A DNA stretch of 64,000 nucleotides from CAWAMR01 sp963783095 (GCA_963783095.1 CAWAMR010000022.1:1-64000); one strand, 5' to 3'; positions 18,648-28,468 are shown, numbered from the stretch's first letter. The notes: generated from the letters alone by a model not told the origin. Numbers and translations are program-made.

Positions 18648-19439
18648 ATGATGAAAGCACTGTACTCCGCGGCAACAGGCATGGCTGCCCAGCAGGTCAA
18701 CATCGACAATACGTCCAACAACCTGGCCAATGTCAACACCACCGGTTTCAAGCGCGGCGAAGCGACCTTTCAAGACCTGATCTATGTGAACGAGATCGTC
18801 CCGGGAGCCGTGGCTGCACAAGGTCAATATGTGCCGACGGGCCTCCAAATCGGCAGCGGCACGCAGGTTTCGGGAATTACCAAGATCTTCTCCGAAGGCA
18901 ACCTCGTCAACACATCTAACCCGCTCGATATTGCCATTCAGGGTGATGGTTTCTTGCAAATACTTCTGCCCGACGGCGAATTGCGTTACACCCGCGACGG
19001 TTCACTCCGTCTTAACTCTGTCGGAAATATCGTCAACGCCAATGGATTCTTGTTGCAGCCGGCGATTACCATTCCCCAAACAGCGATCTCCATTTCCATC
19101 GGTGCGGACGGGACTGTCTCGATCGTCAACGCGGGCGCGACGAATACCTCGTCGATTCTCGGCCAGTTAACTCTCGTCCGCTTTCAAAATGAAGCTGGGT
19201 TGAGCTCCCAAGGTTGGAATCTCTATTCCGAGACCGCGTCGTCGGGACCACCATTGACTTCGACGCCCGGCTTGAACGGAACCGGTCTGATCCAGCAAGG
19301 ATACCTGGAACAATCCAACGTCGACGTGGTAACGGAACTGGTAAACCTGATCGTGGCCCAGCGGGCTTATGAGTTCAACACGAAAGTAATCACCACGTGC
19401 GACAATCTGCTCAGCGATACGGTCGCATTAATTCGCTAG
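18648..19439 (+). CDS. flgG: Flagellar distal rod protein FlgG
   Basis: FlgG builds the distal rod that passes through the L and P rings. The 263-residue sequence is canonical: MKALYSAATGMAAQQVNIDNTSNNLANVNTTGFKRGEATFQDL, then QGDGFLQILLPDGELRYTRDGSLRLNSVGNIVNANGFLLQPAI, and a C-terminal helix EQSNVDVVTELVNLIVAQRAYEFNTKVI. It starts at ATG 18648 in an ATGATGAAA context (18648 or 18651). The frame is intact, and it is followed by flgA, flgH and flgI. Confidence 0.96.
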   Translation: MMKALYSAATGMAAQQVNIDNTSNNLANVNTTGFKRGEATFQDLIYVNEIVPGAVAAQGQYVPTGLQIGSGTQVSGITKIFSEGNLVNTSNPLDIAIQGDGFLQILLPDGELRYTRDGSLRLNSVGNIVNANGFLLQPAITIPQTAISISIGADGTVSIVNAGATNTSSILGQLTLVRFQNEAGLSSQGWNLYSETASSGPPLTSTPGLNGTGLIQQGYLEQSNVDVVTELVNLIVAQRAYEFNTKVITTCDNLLSDTVALIR

Positions 19440-19497
19440 GAGCGAATTGGCAGCACGGATATTCGGCAGCGGCATAACCTCCAAAGAGGTAAACGGC

Positions 19498-20516
19498 ATG
19501 AAGACATCGGTAGTTGCCTGTTGGCTTGTAATTGGAACCTGCGCGTTGCGCGCGCTGCGGAACGGATGGATGGGAGTCCTGCTCCGGTCATCATCGAACT
19601 CAAAAGTTCGGCGCGTGTGCGCAATCAAACGGTTTCTGTCGCGGACGTGGCCAACTTGACCGGGGGCAACAATAGCGTGCGCGAACGGCTTTCCCGTCTC
19701 GACGTCGCGGACTTCCCGACGGGATCCCAGCCGCTGGTGATCAGCGCTCGACAGATCGCGATTCGCCTTCAGCTCGCCGACGTCCCTCTGAGTTCTTTCC
19801 GCATGAGTGGAGCAAAGGACGTGTACGTTTCCGTGGTCCGCGAGAATGTCACGGAGGATAGTGTCCTGCGCGTCGTGAGGGAGGAATTGCTGCGTCGCCT
19901 GCCCCACGCTGAGAAAGATCTCTCCATCAAGCTGATCCAACCGATCGCGATCGACATGCCGGAGGTGGCCAAATGGGAGAATCCAACGATCCGGGCGGAG
20001 CCTCATGCACCAAGGATGGGAATGGGGAGATCGCAGTGGGACGTGACGATTTCGGTAAACGGCGAATCCAAGCTGGCTTTTCCTGTTTACCTGGAAACGA
20101 TTCTCATACAGACCGTGCCCGTCGCTCGCACGTCCATCGCAAAGGGGGAAACTCTGACGGAACAGAACGTGTACGCCGATCGTCGGCCGATCGATCCAGG
20201 CATCCGCACTCTGGTTCCATTCGAGTCGGTGCTGGGAAAGAAAGCCCTGCAGACAATCGCGACAGGACAGGTCATCGGCAAGCTCAACATCGATTCCGAG
20301 GGAGTTTCGAATGGCGGCATCGTCATTCGCCCCAAACAGACCGTGAGGATGGTGGTTCGACTGGGAGCGGTAAACATTGTCGCCACGGGCGAGGCACTGC
20401 AAGAGGGACGGGTCGGCCAGTCGATCCGCGTGCAGAACCTCGATTCAAAAAAGGTGGTGGCCGGTCGCGTGAGCGGTCCGGGCACTGTCGAAGTGGAAAC
20501 AGGAGGAAATCCATGA
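19498..20516 (+). CDS. flgA: P-ring assembly chaperone FlgA with SAF domain (one frameshift)
   Basis: FlgA is a periplasmic chaperone for P-ring (FlgI) assembly. ATG 19498 begins a signal peptide (MKTSVVACWLVIGTCALRA). A shift near 19550 then leads to the mature protein in another frame (PAPVIIELKSSARVRNQTVSVADVANLTG). The C-terminal SAF/FlgA domain is clear: TSIAKGETLTEQNVYADRRPI, QTIATGQVIGKLNI, TVRMVVRLGAVNIVATGEALQEGRVGQSIRVQNLDSKKVVAGRV. It overlaps flgH by 4 bases. Reconstructed length is about 339 residues. Confidence 0.9.
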
Positions 20517-21133
20517 AACGTTCCGTTTGGTTAGGTCTGTTGGCTCTGGCGGCGTTACCGATAAACGTCGGCAAAGCCGATTCGATCTGGACCCGCCGCG
20601 ACCCGCGTGCGGCTTATCTCTTTGTCGACAATCGTGCCCGGAATATCGGCGACTTGTTGACCATCACCGTCAGCGAGAGCACGGCCACGAACGAAACCGA
20701 GCAGCGCCAGTTAGACAAGACGACGAGTGGAAGCCTGACGACGACCTACGCCGGCAGCTCGGCCTCGACCAACAAAAGTGTGTCGGGCTCTATGAACCTT
20801 GCCCTCACCAACGCGACCGCTCGGTCGTTCAATGGCACGGCGAATTTGACCAGCGGCCGAACCTTCACGGACAAAATGACGGTTACGGTCGTGGACATGA
20901 TGCCCAACGGCAACCTGGTGGTAGAAGGCTATCGCAGCCGAATCGTCAGTGGCGAAGAACGAATGTTACGGATTACCGGGGTTGTCCGCCAGCAGGACAT
21001 CGGTACTGCAAACACCGTTCTTTCAAGTTCTGTCGGCAACTTCCGCGTAACGTATCTTGGACGCGGACCGGAGACGCGATTTGTCAACCAAAGCTATTTG
21101 AGTCGAGCGATGAACCTGCTCTGGCCGTGGTAA
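20513..21133 (+). CDS. flgH: Flagellar L-ring protein FlgH lacking a lipobox cysteine
   Basis: FlgH forms the outer-membrane L ring. The 206-residue protein contains the FlgH core (YLFVDNRARNIGDLLTITVSESTATNETEQRQLDKTTSG, MTVTVVDMMPNGNLVVEGYRSRIVSGEERMLRITGVVRQQDI, YLGRGPETRFVNQSYLSRAMNLLWPW). Classical FlgH is a lipoprotein. Here the signal peptide MKRSVWLGLLALAALPINVGKADS has no cysteine, suggesting signal peptidase I cleavage after GKA. The frame is intact. Confidence 0.93.
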   Translation: MKRSVWLGLLALAALPINVGKADSIWTRRDPRAAYLFVDNRARNIGDLLTITVSESTATNETEQRQLDKTTSGSLTTTYAGSSASTNKSVSGSMNLALTNATARSFNGTANLTSGRTFTDKMTVTVVDMMPNGNLVVEGYRSRIVSGEERMLRITGVVRQQDIGTANTVLSSSVGNFRVTYLGRGPETRFVNQSYLSRAMNLLWPW

Positions 21134-21136
21134 AAG

Positions 21137-21299
21137 ATGACAAGGTGACAAGGTGACAAGGTGAAAAAAACCGCCAGAACCGGTTACAAAGGATCGACAT
21201 TCAAATGATACGCTGTCACCTTGTCACCTTGTCACCTTGTCACCCGGTCACCCGGTCACCTTGTCACCTTGTCACCTTGTCACCTTGTCACCTTGTCAT
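21137..21299. repeat. Octamer tandem repeats in facing inverted arms between flgH and flgI
   Basis: The left arm (21137-21160) has about three copies of GACAAGGT. The right arm (21213-21299) has about ten copies of the complement ACCTTGTC, with two CCGG variants near the middle. About 50 bases of unique sequence lie between. The array sits 20 bases before the flgI ribosome site, so folding in the transcript could affect flgI expression. It is the same architecture as other short tandem-repeat loci here, but with an 8-base unit. Confidence 0.9.
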
Positions 21300-21321
21300 T
21301 TTTCGTGGAAGGAGAGATCCG

Positions 21322-22434
21322 ATGAAGTACCGATCAGGATTGGTTGCGTTGCTATTGGCGGGCCTATTGGCACCTCTGCCGGTTCGTGCCCAGGTTCGAA
21401 TCAAGGACATTACCGACCTCGAGGGTGCCCGTAGCAACCAACTCTACGGATTCGGGCTGGTGGTCGGCCTCGATCGCACCGGGAGTCGAAGCACCTTCAC
21501 CCAGCAAGTCGCCGTCGACATGCTGCAGAGGATGGGCGTCACGGCACAGATCTTCAGCTTGCTTCCGTCGGACAACGTCATCCGATCCACCAGTATCTCG
21601 GCGGTCATGGTAACGGCCGAGATCGGACCTTTCTCCCGCAAGGGCAGCCGGATCGATGTGACCGTTTCCGCCCTCGACGATGCGGTTAGCCTGCAAGGCG
21701 GGACGCTCGTCATGACCCCGCTGCGCGGAGCTGATGCCGCCGTTTATGCCACCGCCCAGGGACCGCTTTCAGTCGGTGGATTCGCCGTCAGCGGACTCGG
21801 GGCACGACTTCAGCGAAATCAGGTAAACGTGGGCCGTATTCCCGGTGGAGGATTGATCGAAAAGGAGGCGCTCGGCGAAGTTCTGCAGAAAAACCGCTTC
21901 CGGCTCCTTGTGAAAGAGGCGGATTACAATACCGCTCGTCTCATCGCAAAGGCAATCAACGAACGAAATCCCAACAGCGCCAACGCGGAAGACGGAGGCA
22001 CCATCAGCATCTGCGTGCCGATCAACAAGGCCAATAATCCACAGGCCTTCGTCAGCGAGGTCGGCTTGTATGAGATCTTCCCGGATATCCCAGCTCGGGT
22101 CGTCATCAACGAACGCACTGGAACCATTGTGGCGGGTGAAAATGTCACGATCAGCACTACTGCCGTGGCGCATGGCAATCTGTTCATTGTCTCCAACGAC
22201 CCTATCGCTACCCAGCCGAATCCGCTGCCGGGAGGCATTGTCCCAGTTTTCCCTCGAAATGCTCAGGGGCAAATTGAATCAACGACTCGTGTGAACGCCC
22301 TACCCAAATCGGTGACGGTTTCCGAGATGGCCCGAGGGCTTAACAGCATTGGCGTCACGCCAAGAGATTTGATCTCGATTTTTCAAGCAATGAAACAGGC
22401 CGGGGCTCTTCATGCTGAAATATTGATCCAATAG
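21322..22434 (+). CDS. flgI: Flagellar P-ring protein FlgI
   Basis: FlgI forms the peptidoglycan-level P ring. ATG 21322 is preceded by GGAGAG. A signal peptide (VALLLAGLLAPLPVRAQ) is followed by the very conserved mature start VRIKDITDLEGARSNQLYGFGLVVGLDRTGS. Further landmarks are VDVTVSALDDAVSLQGGTL-like, RVVINERTGTIVAGENVTIS and the C-terminal LNSIGVTPRDLISIFQAMKQAGALHAEILIQ. The 370-residue length is normal and the frame intact. It follows flgA and flgH, as expected. Confidence 0.96.
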   Translation: MKYRSGLVALLLAGLLAPLPVRAQVRIKDITDLEGARSNQLYGFGLVVGLDRTGSRSTFTQQVAVDMLQRMGVTAQIFSLLPSDNVIRSTSISAVMVTAEIGPFSRKGSRIDVTVSALDDAVSLQGGTLVMTPLRGADAAVYATAQGPLSVGGFAVSGLGARLQRNQVNVGRIPGGGLIEKEALGEVLQKNRFRLLVKEADYNTARLIAKAINERNPNSANAEDGGTISICVPINKANNPQAFVSEVGLYEIFPDIPARVVINERTGTIVAGENVTISTTAVAHGNLFIVSNDPIATQPNPLPGGIVPVFPRNAQGQIESTTRVNALPKSVTVSEMARGLNSIGVTPRDLISIFQAMKQAGALHAEILIQ

Positions 22435-22519
22435 CTTTGGCGCGAGATGGATTCTTGTGTATGTAGAAGCCTGTTGATCTTTGGCGGTTGCGAAGAATTT
22501 CACGTATAGGAGGAAAATT

Positions 22520-22906
22520 ATGCCTGTGCTTCAACCAACAATAGGTTTTCCCACTTCAACTTCTCAGTCTATCGCTTCCCTTGGTACTAAGCTTGGACCA
22601 AAGGATTCTCGGTCCGCTCAATCGGTCAGTCAGCAGTTTGAAGGTATGTTCCTTTCGCAACTGCTGAAAGAGATGCGGGGCACCCTCCAGCCTGGGACAA
22701 TGTTCGCGGGGGACAAAAGCGACATTCAGGGCGGATTGTTTGACATGATTATGAGCAAGCACCTATCCGAATCAGGTGGGATAGGAATGGCAAAGTATCT
22801 CGAGCAAGCACTGCAAGCGAGAACCGGACAAACAACGAAGCATGCAACCACACTCCAATCAACTCAACCGACTGGCGCAGCGGTGTCTGGCGCATCTGGA
22901 TCGTGA
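22520..22906 (+). CDS. flgJ: FlgJ-type rod-binding protein without muramidase domain
   Basis: The N-terminal domain of FlgJ acts as a rod cap. ATG 22520 has TAGGAGGAAAATT upstream. The 128-residue protein contains the rod-binding domain QQFEGMFLSQLLKEMRGTL...GGLFDMIMSKHLSESGGIGMAKYLEQAL, and then ends in a Thr/Ala/Ser tail. The C-terminal glucosaminidase of enterobacterial FlgJ is missing, as in many non-gamma lineages, so a separate lytic enzyme would be needed. It overlaps the downstream flgN-like gene by 65 bases. Confidence 0.88.
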   Translation: MPVLQPTIGFPTSTSQSIASLGTKLGPKDSRSAQSVSQQFEGMFLSQLLKEMRGTLQPGTMFAGDKSDIQGGLFDMIMSKHLSESGGIGMAKYLEQALQARTGQTTKHATTLQSTQPTGAAVSGASGS

Positions 22907-23360
22907 AGAATCGTTTCTTCTCCAGTTGAGAGCTTGTTTGTTGGAGTTGAACGAAGCCGTCCGAAAAGGCGGGCTGAGCGAAATCGACTCGGCCCGGCTA
23001 AAACAGGCCGAGGTCTCGCAAATTGCTGATGAATTGTCGTCCGAACGATCAACTCTCTGCAACGATCTTGCACTGGCTTTGCAACTTCCCGTCGCCGAAA
23101 TTACCCTGAGCCGTCTGGCAGGGATTCTAGCCTCTCCCTGGTCGGAAAAACTGCTTGCCTTTCGAGATCGACTTCAGCCAATCGTGGCCGAGGTCCATTT
23201 CCTCAATAATCGCAATGCGTCTCTGATTAACTATTGCCGATCTTACGTGCAACGCATCCTCGCAGGAGCTACCGGAAGCGCATTGGCTGTAACCCGATAC
23301 GGCCGAACAGGCACTCAACTAGGCTCGAACTACGGCACACTTTTCGTTGTGACGGGGTGA
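22842..23360 (+). CDS. flgN: FlgN-like chaperone for hook-associated proteins
   Basis: FlgN binds FlgK and FlgL before export. This 172-residue protein is largely helical (LAHLDREESFLLQLRACLLELNEAVRKGGLSEID ... VAEVHFLNNRNASLINYCRSYVQRIL). The FlgN-like C-terminal motif NR.N..L....Y..r.L is visible (NRNASLINYCRSYVQRIL). It lies directly before flgK (3 bases), the classic location. The overlap with the end of flgJ makes the exact start uncertain. Confidence comes from the motif plus order. Confidence 0.78.
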   Translation: MQPHSNQLNRLAQRCLAHLDREESFLLQLRACLLELNEAVRKGGLSEIDSARLKQAEVSQIADELSSERSTLCNDLALALQLPVAEITLSRLAGILASPWSEKLLAFRDRLQPIVAEVHFLNNRNASLINYCRSYVQRILAGATGSALAVTRYGRTGTQLGSNYGTLFVVTG

Positions 23361-23363
23361 ACG

Positions 23364-25326
23364 ATGATTGCGTATAACATTGGGGCTTCGGCATTGAGAA
23401 CTGGCCAAACCGCTCTGGATGTGATCGGCCAGAACATTGCCAATGCCAACACACCTGGCTACGACGCACAGAACGTCTCTTTGATCTCCCAGGTCACGGG
23501 AACGCAAGGAAACGGCGTGTCGGTTGCACAGGTAACTCGGTCCACCGACAATGCCGTCCAGGATTCCATCTACCAATCCAATGGCGATTCCGCGCTTCTG
23601 GCGAGCCGGCTTTCGACGCAACAACAAGCCCAATCCCTTGTCGATCCCGGCAGCGATGCAATCGATACCCAGCTCACAACATTGTTCAATAACATCACGC
23701 AGTTGACCTCGAACCCCAGCAGCGCTGCCCAGCAGGCAGTGGTCGTCTCCTCGGCGCAATCGCTCGCGCAGCAGTTCAACTCCGTGGCAACGAATCTTGC
23801 TCAGCAACAAGCGGGACTTGGATCGCAGATTCAACAAACCGTTAGCCAGATTAACCAGTTGACGCCGCAAATCGCCACGCTCAATACCCAGATTGCCACC
23901 GAGCAGGCCGAGGGCCAACAGCCAAACGATCTTCTGGATCAGCGCGATTCCCTGATCAATCAACTCTCAGGTCTTACCAATGTTCAAGTTACCACGCTGT
24001 CCAATGGCGAGGTGGACATTCAGGGAGGGAATGCACCGCTGGTGGACGGAAACCAGGGCGGCAATCTCGCGGTCGCTTCTGGGACAGGCGGCAACGTGAC
24101 CATCACCGAAACCAATTCGGGTCAAACTCTTGATCCCACCGGAGGGACACTGGGCGGATTAGTGGAAGATAACAACGTTTCCATTCCGAGTTACCAGTCT
24201 CAACTCAATACACTGGCGCAAACACTGGCTGGGCAACTCGACGAAATCCAAGCGACCGGCCTGAATAGTAGTGGCCCGTTGACGTCCGTCACGGGGACGC
24301 GCAGGCGTGAGCAGCCCCTCGGCCACGCTGGCGAGCCTCAATCTTCCGATTCCACTCGAAGCCGGTACTCTCTACATTTCGGTGAACAATGCCGCTACCG
24401 GGCAACAGTCACTTGTCCCCGTAACGGTTGACCCGGCTAATCAGAGTTTGCAGGATATTGCCACTGAGATCACCGCAGCGACCAGCAACCAAGTACAGGC
24501 AAGCGTCAACAATTCGACCGGCACGCTGCAACTACAGGCACAGTCGGGTTATACGTTTGATTTTGCTGGAACGATACCCACCACCCCGGCTGCGCAAAAC
24601 CTGAACGGTACGACAACGCCACAAATTACCGGCACCTACACGGGCAGCAGTAACGATACGTATACGTTTCAGGTACAGGGCAATGGAACGATTGGAACTA
24701 CGCCTGGACTTCAGTTGCAAGTTGTCAACAGTGAGAATTCGGTAGTCGCAACGGTCAACGTCGGTTCCGGCTATACTCCCGGTTCGCCGATCAGCATTGG
24801 CAATGGGCTGAACGTCAGCCTTTCGGCGGGGACTTCGAATAACGGAACTTTCTCGACACCCGTTATCGCCAATCCGGACACTTCTGGAATTCTGGCCTCG
24901 CTGGGGATCAACACCCTTTTCACAGGAACCACCGCTTCGGACATTGCGGTCAATCCGTCGATCGTTTCCAATCCGAGTCTGCTGAATACTTCCGTCAATG
25001 GAGAACCGGGCGACAGCAGCAACCTTCAGCGCTTCGCAGCTGTCCAAAACGCCAATGTTCTGAGTAACGGCACGCAAACGCTCAACGGGTATTTCAATCA
25101 GCTGGTCAGTTCGGTCGGTACGGGAATCAGCAATCTGACCGATCAGCAGACCGCGCAAACCAACCTGGCGCAAAACCTTCAGACGCAGTCGCAGTCGGTC
25201 AGCAGCGTGGATGTGAACTCGCAAATGCTGCAGATGTTGAGCTACCAGCAGATGATGCAATCGGTTTCGCAATATCTTTCCGTTGTCGACACCAGTGTTC
25301 AATCCGTCATCAACATCATCCAGTAA
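23364..25326 (+). CDS. flgK: Flagellar hook-associated protein FlgK / HAP1 (one frameshift)
   Basis: FlgK is the first hook-filament junction protein. The start MIAYNIGASALRTGQTALDVIGQNIANANTPGYDAQ is the hook-family N-terminal motif. Residues ~60-300 are Gln/Asn/Ser-rich with LDQRDSLINQLSGLTNVQV, a FlgK landmark. A shift near 24295 moves to another frame, where the variable domain continues (TGTYTGSSNDTYTFQVQGNGTIG). The C-terminal helix is VSSVDVNSQMLQMLSYQQMMQSVSQYLSVVDTSVQSVINII. Total about 654 residues. flgL follows after 15 bases. Confidence 0.93.
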
Positions 25327-25341
25327 CAGGACGACTTTCTG

Positions 25342-26269
25342 ATGGAAATCACCGCGCAGATGCAAGCCAATCAGGCGATGGGTTTCTTGCAAACGCAACA
25401 GACGCAACTCGGAACACTGGAGAGTCAGATCGCTTCCGGTATCGGCTTGCAGCAATCCTCGGACAACCCCGGGGCTTTTGCAACCGTGATGCAAGACAAC
25501 GCGCAGAATCTCAACTATTCGACCTACCTCACGACCATCAGCAGCGCCACCAATACGCTCAACACCAGCGTCTCCGCGCTGAACAACATCCAGTCGATCG
25601 TGACGCAAGCGTCGTCGATTACCCAGCAGGGGATTAACGGGGCCACCGGTGTCAGCGGCTTGTCTGCTCTGGCGTCCCAAGTCAATGCGCTGATCGGCAG
25701 CCTTCTTACTACCGCCAATTCGCAAGTGAATGGGCAGTATATTTTCGGAGGTACGGCAACGAATACGCCGCCATTTGCCATCACGTCATCGGATAGCTCA
25801 GGCAATCCAACGGCCATTACCTATCAGGGATCGAACCAGGCTGGGGAAACCTTGATCGGCCCCAGTCAGACGGTCAATACGCAATACGCTGGAAATGGCA
25901 TCCTCCAGCAACCCGGAACCGATCTTTTCCAGACTCTGATCACTATCCGCGACGATCTGAGCAACTCAAATCTCAGTCAAAACCAGCTTGCTTCAGCGCT
26001 GACCCAGCAGCTCAGCACGCTCCAGCAGGCCGGCACCAATGTGGAAAACGCGATCGGTACTCAATCTGCTTCGCTGCAAAACATCAAGCGCGCTGACGTC
26101 GCAAATTCAGTCTTTGCAACTCGATACTCAGACGCAGACAAGCAATCTCCAGAGCACAAATTATACCTCGGCCATCGTGCAGCTGAATGATTTGCAGAAT
26201 GTCTTTCAGGCCACGCTTGCTGACGCGGCAAAAATCTTCAATACGAACCTGCTCAATTTCATCCAATAA
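25342..26269 (+). CDS. flgL: Flagellar hook-associated protein FlgL / HAP3 (one frameshift)
   Basis: FlgL adapts the hook to the filament. The start MEITAQMQANQAMGFLQTQQTQLGTLESQIASGIGLQQSSDNPGAF is the flagellin/FlgL N-terminal pattern. NSQVNGQYIFGGTATNTPPF is the FlgL GxyiFgG motif. A shift near 26095 separates the C-terminal helix (LTSQIQSLQLDTQTQTSNLQSTNYTSAIVQLNDLQNVFQATLADAAKIFNTNLLNFI). Reconstructed length is about 309 residues. It ends the flagellar locus; the fliW/csrA genes sometimes found next are absent, and 26270-26518 shows nothing recognisable. Confidence 0.92.
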
Positions 26270-26518
26270 TTAGCACGGTCATACGACCTTGCATTTTGAG
26301 GCAAGTTGTTTTGGTCCGATTGAAATTGCGCGTACATTCGCGCCTATCCATATTTCTTCTACTGCCTTGCCGCAATTCGCCAAAATAAACTTCAAGAAAC
26401 AGTGTGAGTCCCTTTGACAGCTCGAACAACCACCCTTTACCATCAACTTACGTGTTGCCCGCTCCCCCTACCCTGGTCAACAAGGTTATCCGCAAGCGAC
26501 CCGCCAGCACGATTACTC

Positions 26519-27226
26519 ATGATTCCGGACCCCGTTTACGAGGACGCTTCCTGTGCTATCAGTGCTATCAGCGCCAAGAGCTTTGCGCCGACCCCTGTTG
26601 CATTCATCGAAGACAAGACGGCCGCAATTACCGACGATCTCATCGATTCATTGCCCGATCCGAATCAGCTTACCAGCGAAGAGCGCCGGGGTATCATCGC
26701 AAGATACACCTCGGTGCTCGAAGGCAATTTCATCTACTGGATGACGGCTGCGGCCATTGCCGCCCGGGCCGAGAAATCGCGGCCCATTTTGCTAGACAAC
26801 CTGTTCGAGGAAGTCCACGACTCCCATCCGCACATGCTGCGCAAATTCGCCATCGCGGCCAACGCTTTCCCCACCGATAAAGACGCCTTGGCAGTCCACA
26901 ACGAATTGACCAGAGTCCGCCTGTTCGTGGGCAAACTCTCAGCGGTCAAGTCGGTGCTGATGATGGGCTTCTTCGAGGGGTTCATTCAAAGGTTCATGCC
27001 CTATCTGGCCGACCTGGCCGCCTGGCAAGGCTCGACGGAGCTGGAGTACACCGAAGTCCACGGCGTCTGCGACATCGAACACACCGAAGGGCTTTTCAAG
27101 GTGCTGGCAGCTGAAATCGCGCTGACGCCGCCCGAACCGAATGCGGATCTCTTCGAGGGAGTAACACTTCTTCGCACCCTGATCGAGCGAATTATCCGGC
27201 CACAAGCGGAACCGCTTGCCGCATGA
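26519..27226 (+). CDS. Heme-oxygenase-like diiron oxygenase (HDO), copy 1
   Basis: A 235-residue all-helical protein with a complete HDO metal-ligand pattern: Glu98-x6-His105 (in EEVHDSHPHM), Glu153 (FFEGF) and His181-x3-Asp185-x2-His188 (HGVCDIEH). The spacing parallels CADD (E81, H88, E142, H174, D178, H181). Known members use diiron and O2 for C-C or N-oxygenation chemistry (CADD, UndA, BesC, SznF); the substrate here is unknown. ATG 26519 gives the same N-terminal length as copy 2; longer upstream frames look non-coding. It is about 80% identical to copy 2 at 28580 and is followed by a broken carrier-protein gene, indicating a duplicated HDO-ACP unit. Confidence 0.85.
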   Translation: MIPDPVYEDASCAISAISAKSFAPTPVAFIEDKTAAITDDLIDSLPDPNQLTSEERRGIIARYTSVLEGNFIYWMTAAAIAARAEKSRPILLDNLFEEVHDSHPHMLRKFAIAANAFPTDKDALAVHNELTRVRLFVGKLSAVKSVLMMGFFEGFIQRFMPYLADLAAWQGSTELEYTEVHGVCDIEHTEGLFKVLAAEIALTPPEPNADLFEGVTLLRTLIERIIRPQAEPLAA

Positions 27227-27250
27227 TTGGTCTCGCAATCTTCTGGAATT

Positions 27251-27379
27251 GTGAAAATCGTGCTGGGAGTAGACCCATTCAGCGAAAACACCGAGGCGTC
27301 CTTCCCTGTGAATCTGGGAGAGTTCATACGCCGCTACCAGGATGATCTGCCCAGGTGTTCAGTCCAAAGATTTAACTGA
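27251..27379 (+). pseudogene. Acyl carrier protein remnant (copy 1, 3' half only)
   Basis: A short frame reads LGVDPFSENTEASFPVNLGEFIRRYQDD, which aligns with the second half of the intact carrier protein at 29388 (LGVDPFSQNEDAPFPVNVGEFIRFYENA). The part carrying the phosphopantetheine serine is gone. The upstream bases (cttctggaattgtgaaaat) match the 3' tail of HDO copy 2, so the remnant arose by an internal deletion joining the HDO end to the middle of the ACP. It ends inside a heptamer repeat. Non-functional as a carrier. Confidence 0.8.
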
Positions 27380-27401
27380 ACGCTGAACACTGAACACTTA
27401 C
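27353..27401. repeat. Heptamer repeat (CTGAACA-type) before the thioesterase
   Basis: Three tandem variants of TGAACAC (27376-27400) face an inverted GTGTTCAG at 27354. It is a small member of the short tandem-repeat hairpins seen elsewhere in this window. It lies just upstream of the thioesterase start and supplies the stop codon of the carrier-protein remnant. Confidence 0.65.
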
Positions 27402-27416
27402 TTTTGGAACAACCTT

Positions 27417-28262
27417 ATGCAGCATGAGCCGCGAACAGAATTGGTGGAAATACAGCCTCTCGGCTGCAAGCCGCCATTGCTCTTTTTTCCTTCCCTTGGT
27501 GGAGAAACTGCCTATGTCCATGGCATCGCCAGGCACCTGGGAAGCGGTCAACCTGTTTGGGGAGTTCAGCCCACAGACCCGATGAGCGATTGTCAATCGG
27601 ATCTACCGTTGGAAGAAATGGGCCGGCGTATTGCCGACGATCTATGCGCCTTTCTACCGGATGGTTCGTTTCGGTTTGCCGGCTATTCTTTTGCCGGCGT
27701 ACTTGCTTATGAAACAGCCTGTCAACTGGTTGCGCGGGGTCGCCAGGTAAAGCTGGTCGCGGTAATTGATACCGGAATATCCCAAGACAGCCCGCCGACT
27801 CTTGCCGGTTCTTTGGGGATTTCGCTGGCGGTTGTGCGCAATCTGCCGACTTGGGTTCTCGAAAACATTCTGCGTGCTGAGCCCAAGGGTTTCATCGCGG
27901 GCCTCACCAGCCACCTCAAGAAGCTTGCAAAGCGCGTTGTTTCATCGGGTTCAGCCGCATGCAAGCCGCAAGATTTTTTCGATGTTAGCCGTTTGCCGCC
28001 GGAGTATGTGAAGATGATGGAATCAAACCTGCGTGCCTTGCGCGAATATACTCCCAAACGCTATCCGGGCCGGCTCACGCTATTTCGAGCTCGCACCCGG
28101 CCGCTGCTTCATTCGCAACGTGCGGATTTGGGATGGAGCGAGTGGGTCACCGGCGGGATCGAAATCCTTTCTATTCCTGGGCATCACGCGAGCATACTGA
28201 AAGAACCCAACGTGCAGGTCTTGGCGAAAAACTTGCAATCTGCCATCGATCACTCGAATTAG
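27417..28262 (+). CDS. Type II thioesterase (NRPS/PKS TE family)
   Basis: An alpha/beta hydrolase of the thioesterase family that hydrolyses or releases acyl chains from carrier proteins. In 281 residues it has the family opening (PPLLFFPSLGGETAYVHGIARHL), the nucleophile elbow GYSFAG with Ser91, and a late catalytic His in IPGHHASIL. VWGVQPTD is also typical. The frame is intact. As a stand-alone TE next to a free ACP and two HDO genes it fits an acyl-ACP-based pathway, either for product release or for editing. ATG 27417 is the first plausible start. Confidence 0.9.
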   Translation: MQHEPRTELVEIQPLGCKPPLLFFPSLGGETAYVHGIARHLGSGQPVWGVQPTDPMSDCQSDLPLEEMGRRIADDLCAFLPDGSFRFAGYSFAGVLAYETACQLVARGRQVKLVAVIDTGISQDSPPTLAGSLGISLAVVRNLPTWVLENILRAEPKGFIAGLTSHLKKLAKRVVSSGSAACKPQDFFDVSRLPPEYVKMMESNLRALREYTPKRYPGRLTLFRARTRPLLHSQRADLGWSEWVTGGIEILSIPGHHASILKEPNVQVLAKNLQSAIDHSN

Positions 28263-28390
28263 CTATCGGGACGCTTTGCGGCTGAGATTTACATTCCCCC
28301 GGCGAGTATTCCACCCCAAGATTCAAGGCGATTTATTCGCCCGGCGCAAATTCTGTCCAGCGCAATAGCCTGCTGTGACAGGGCTTTTCC

Positions 28391-28468
28391 TTGCGCCACA
28401 CTTGGGTAAGCCTAAAAGGGGGGTTTTTCGCAAAAAACCGGTCAAAATCCTTACCCAGTGTGACGCAA
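28391..28468. repeat. Inverted repeat upstream of HDO copy 2
   Basis: The arm TTGCGCCACACTTGGGTAAG (28391-28410) is complementary to 28450-28468 apart from one mismatch and one bulge. A 39-base loop with G and T/A tracts lies between. It could be a terminator for the thioesterase transcript, a leader RNA structure for the next gene, or a very small palindromic element. Nothing else was seen in the 317-base gap apart from the promoter candidate. Confidence 0.6.

Noticed and set aside
19428..20402. Long antisense open frame opposite flgA, and a similar one opposite flgK (24532-25725)
   Set aside because: Both overlap clearly conserved genes over their length and show no domain; typical of GC-rich antisense frames.
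1..26269. Decay of the flagellar system into pseudogenes
   Set aside because: Frame breaks are single-base, evenly spread beyond flagellar genes, and both sides remain highly conserved, so sequence error is more likely than gene loss.
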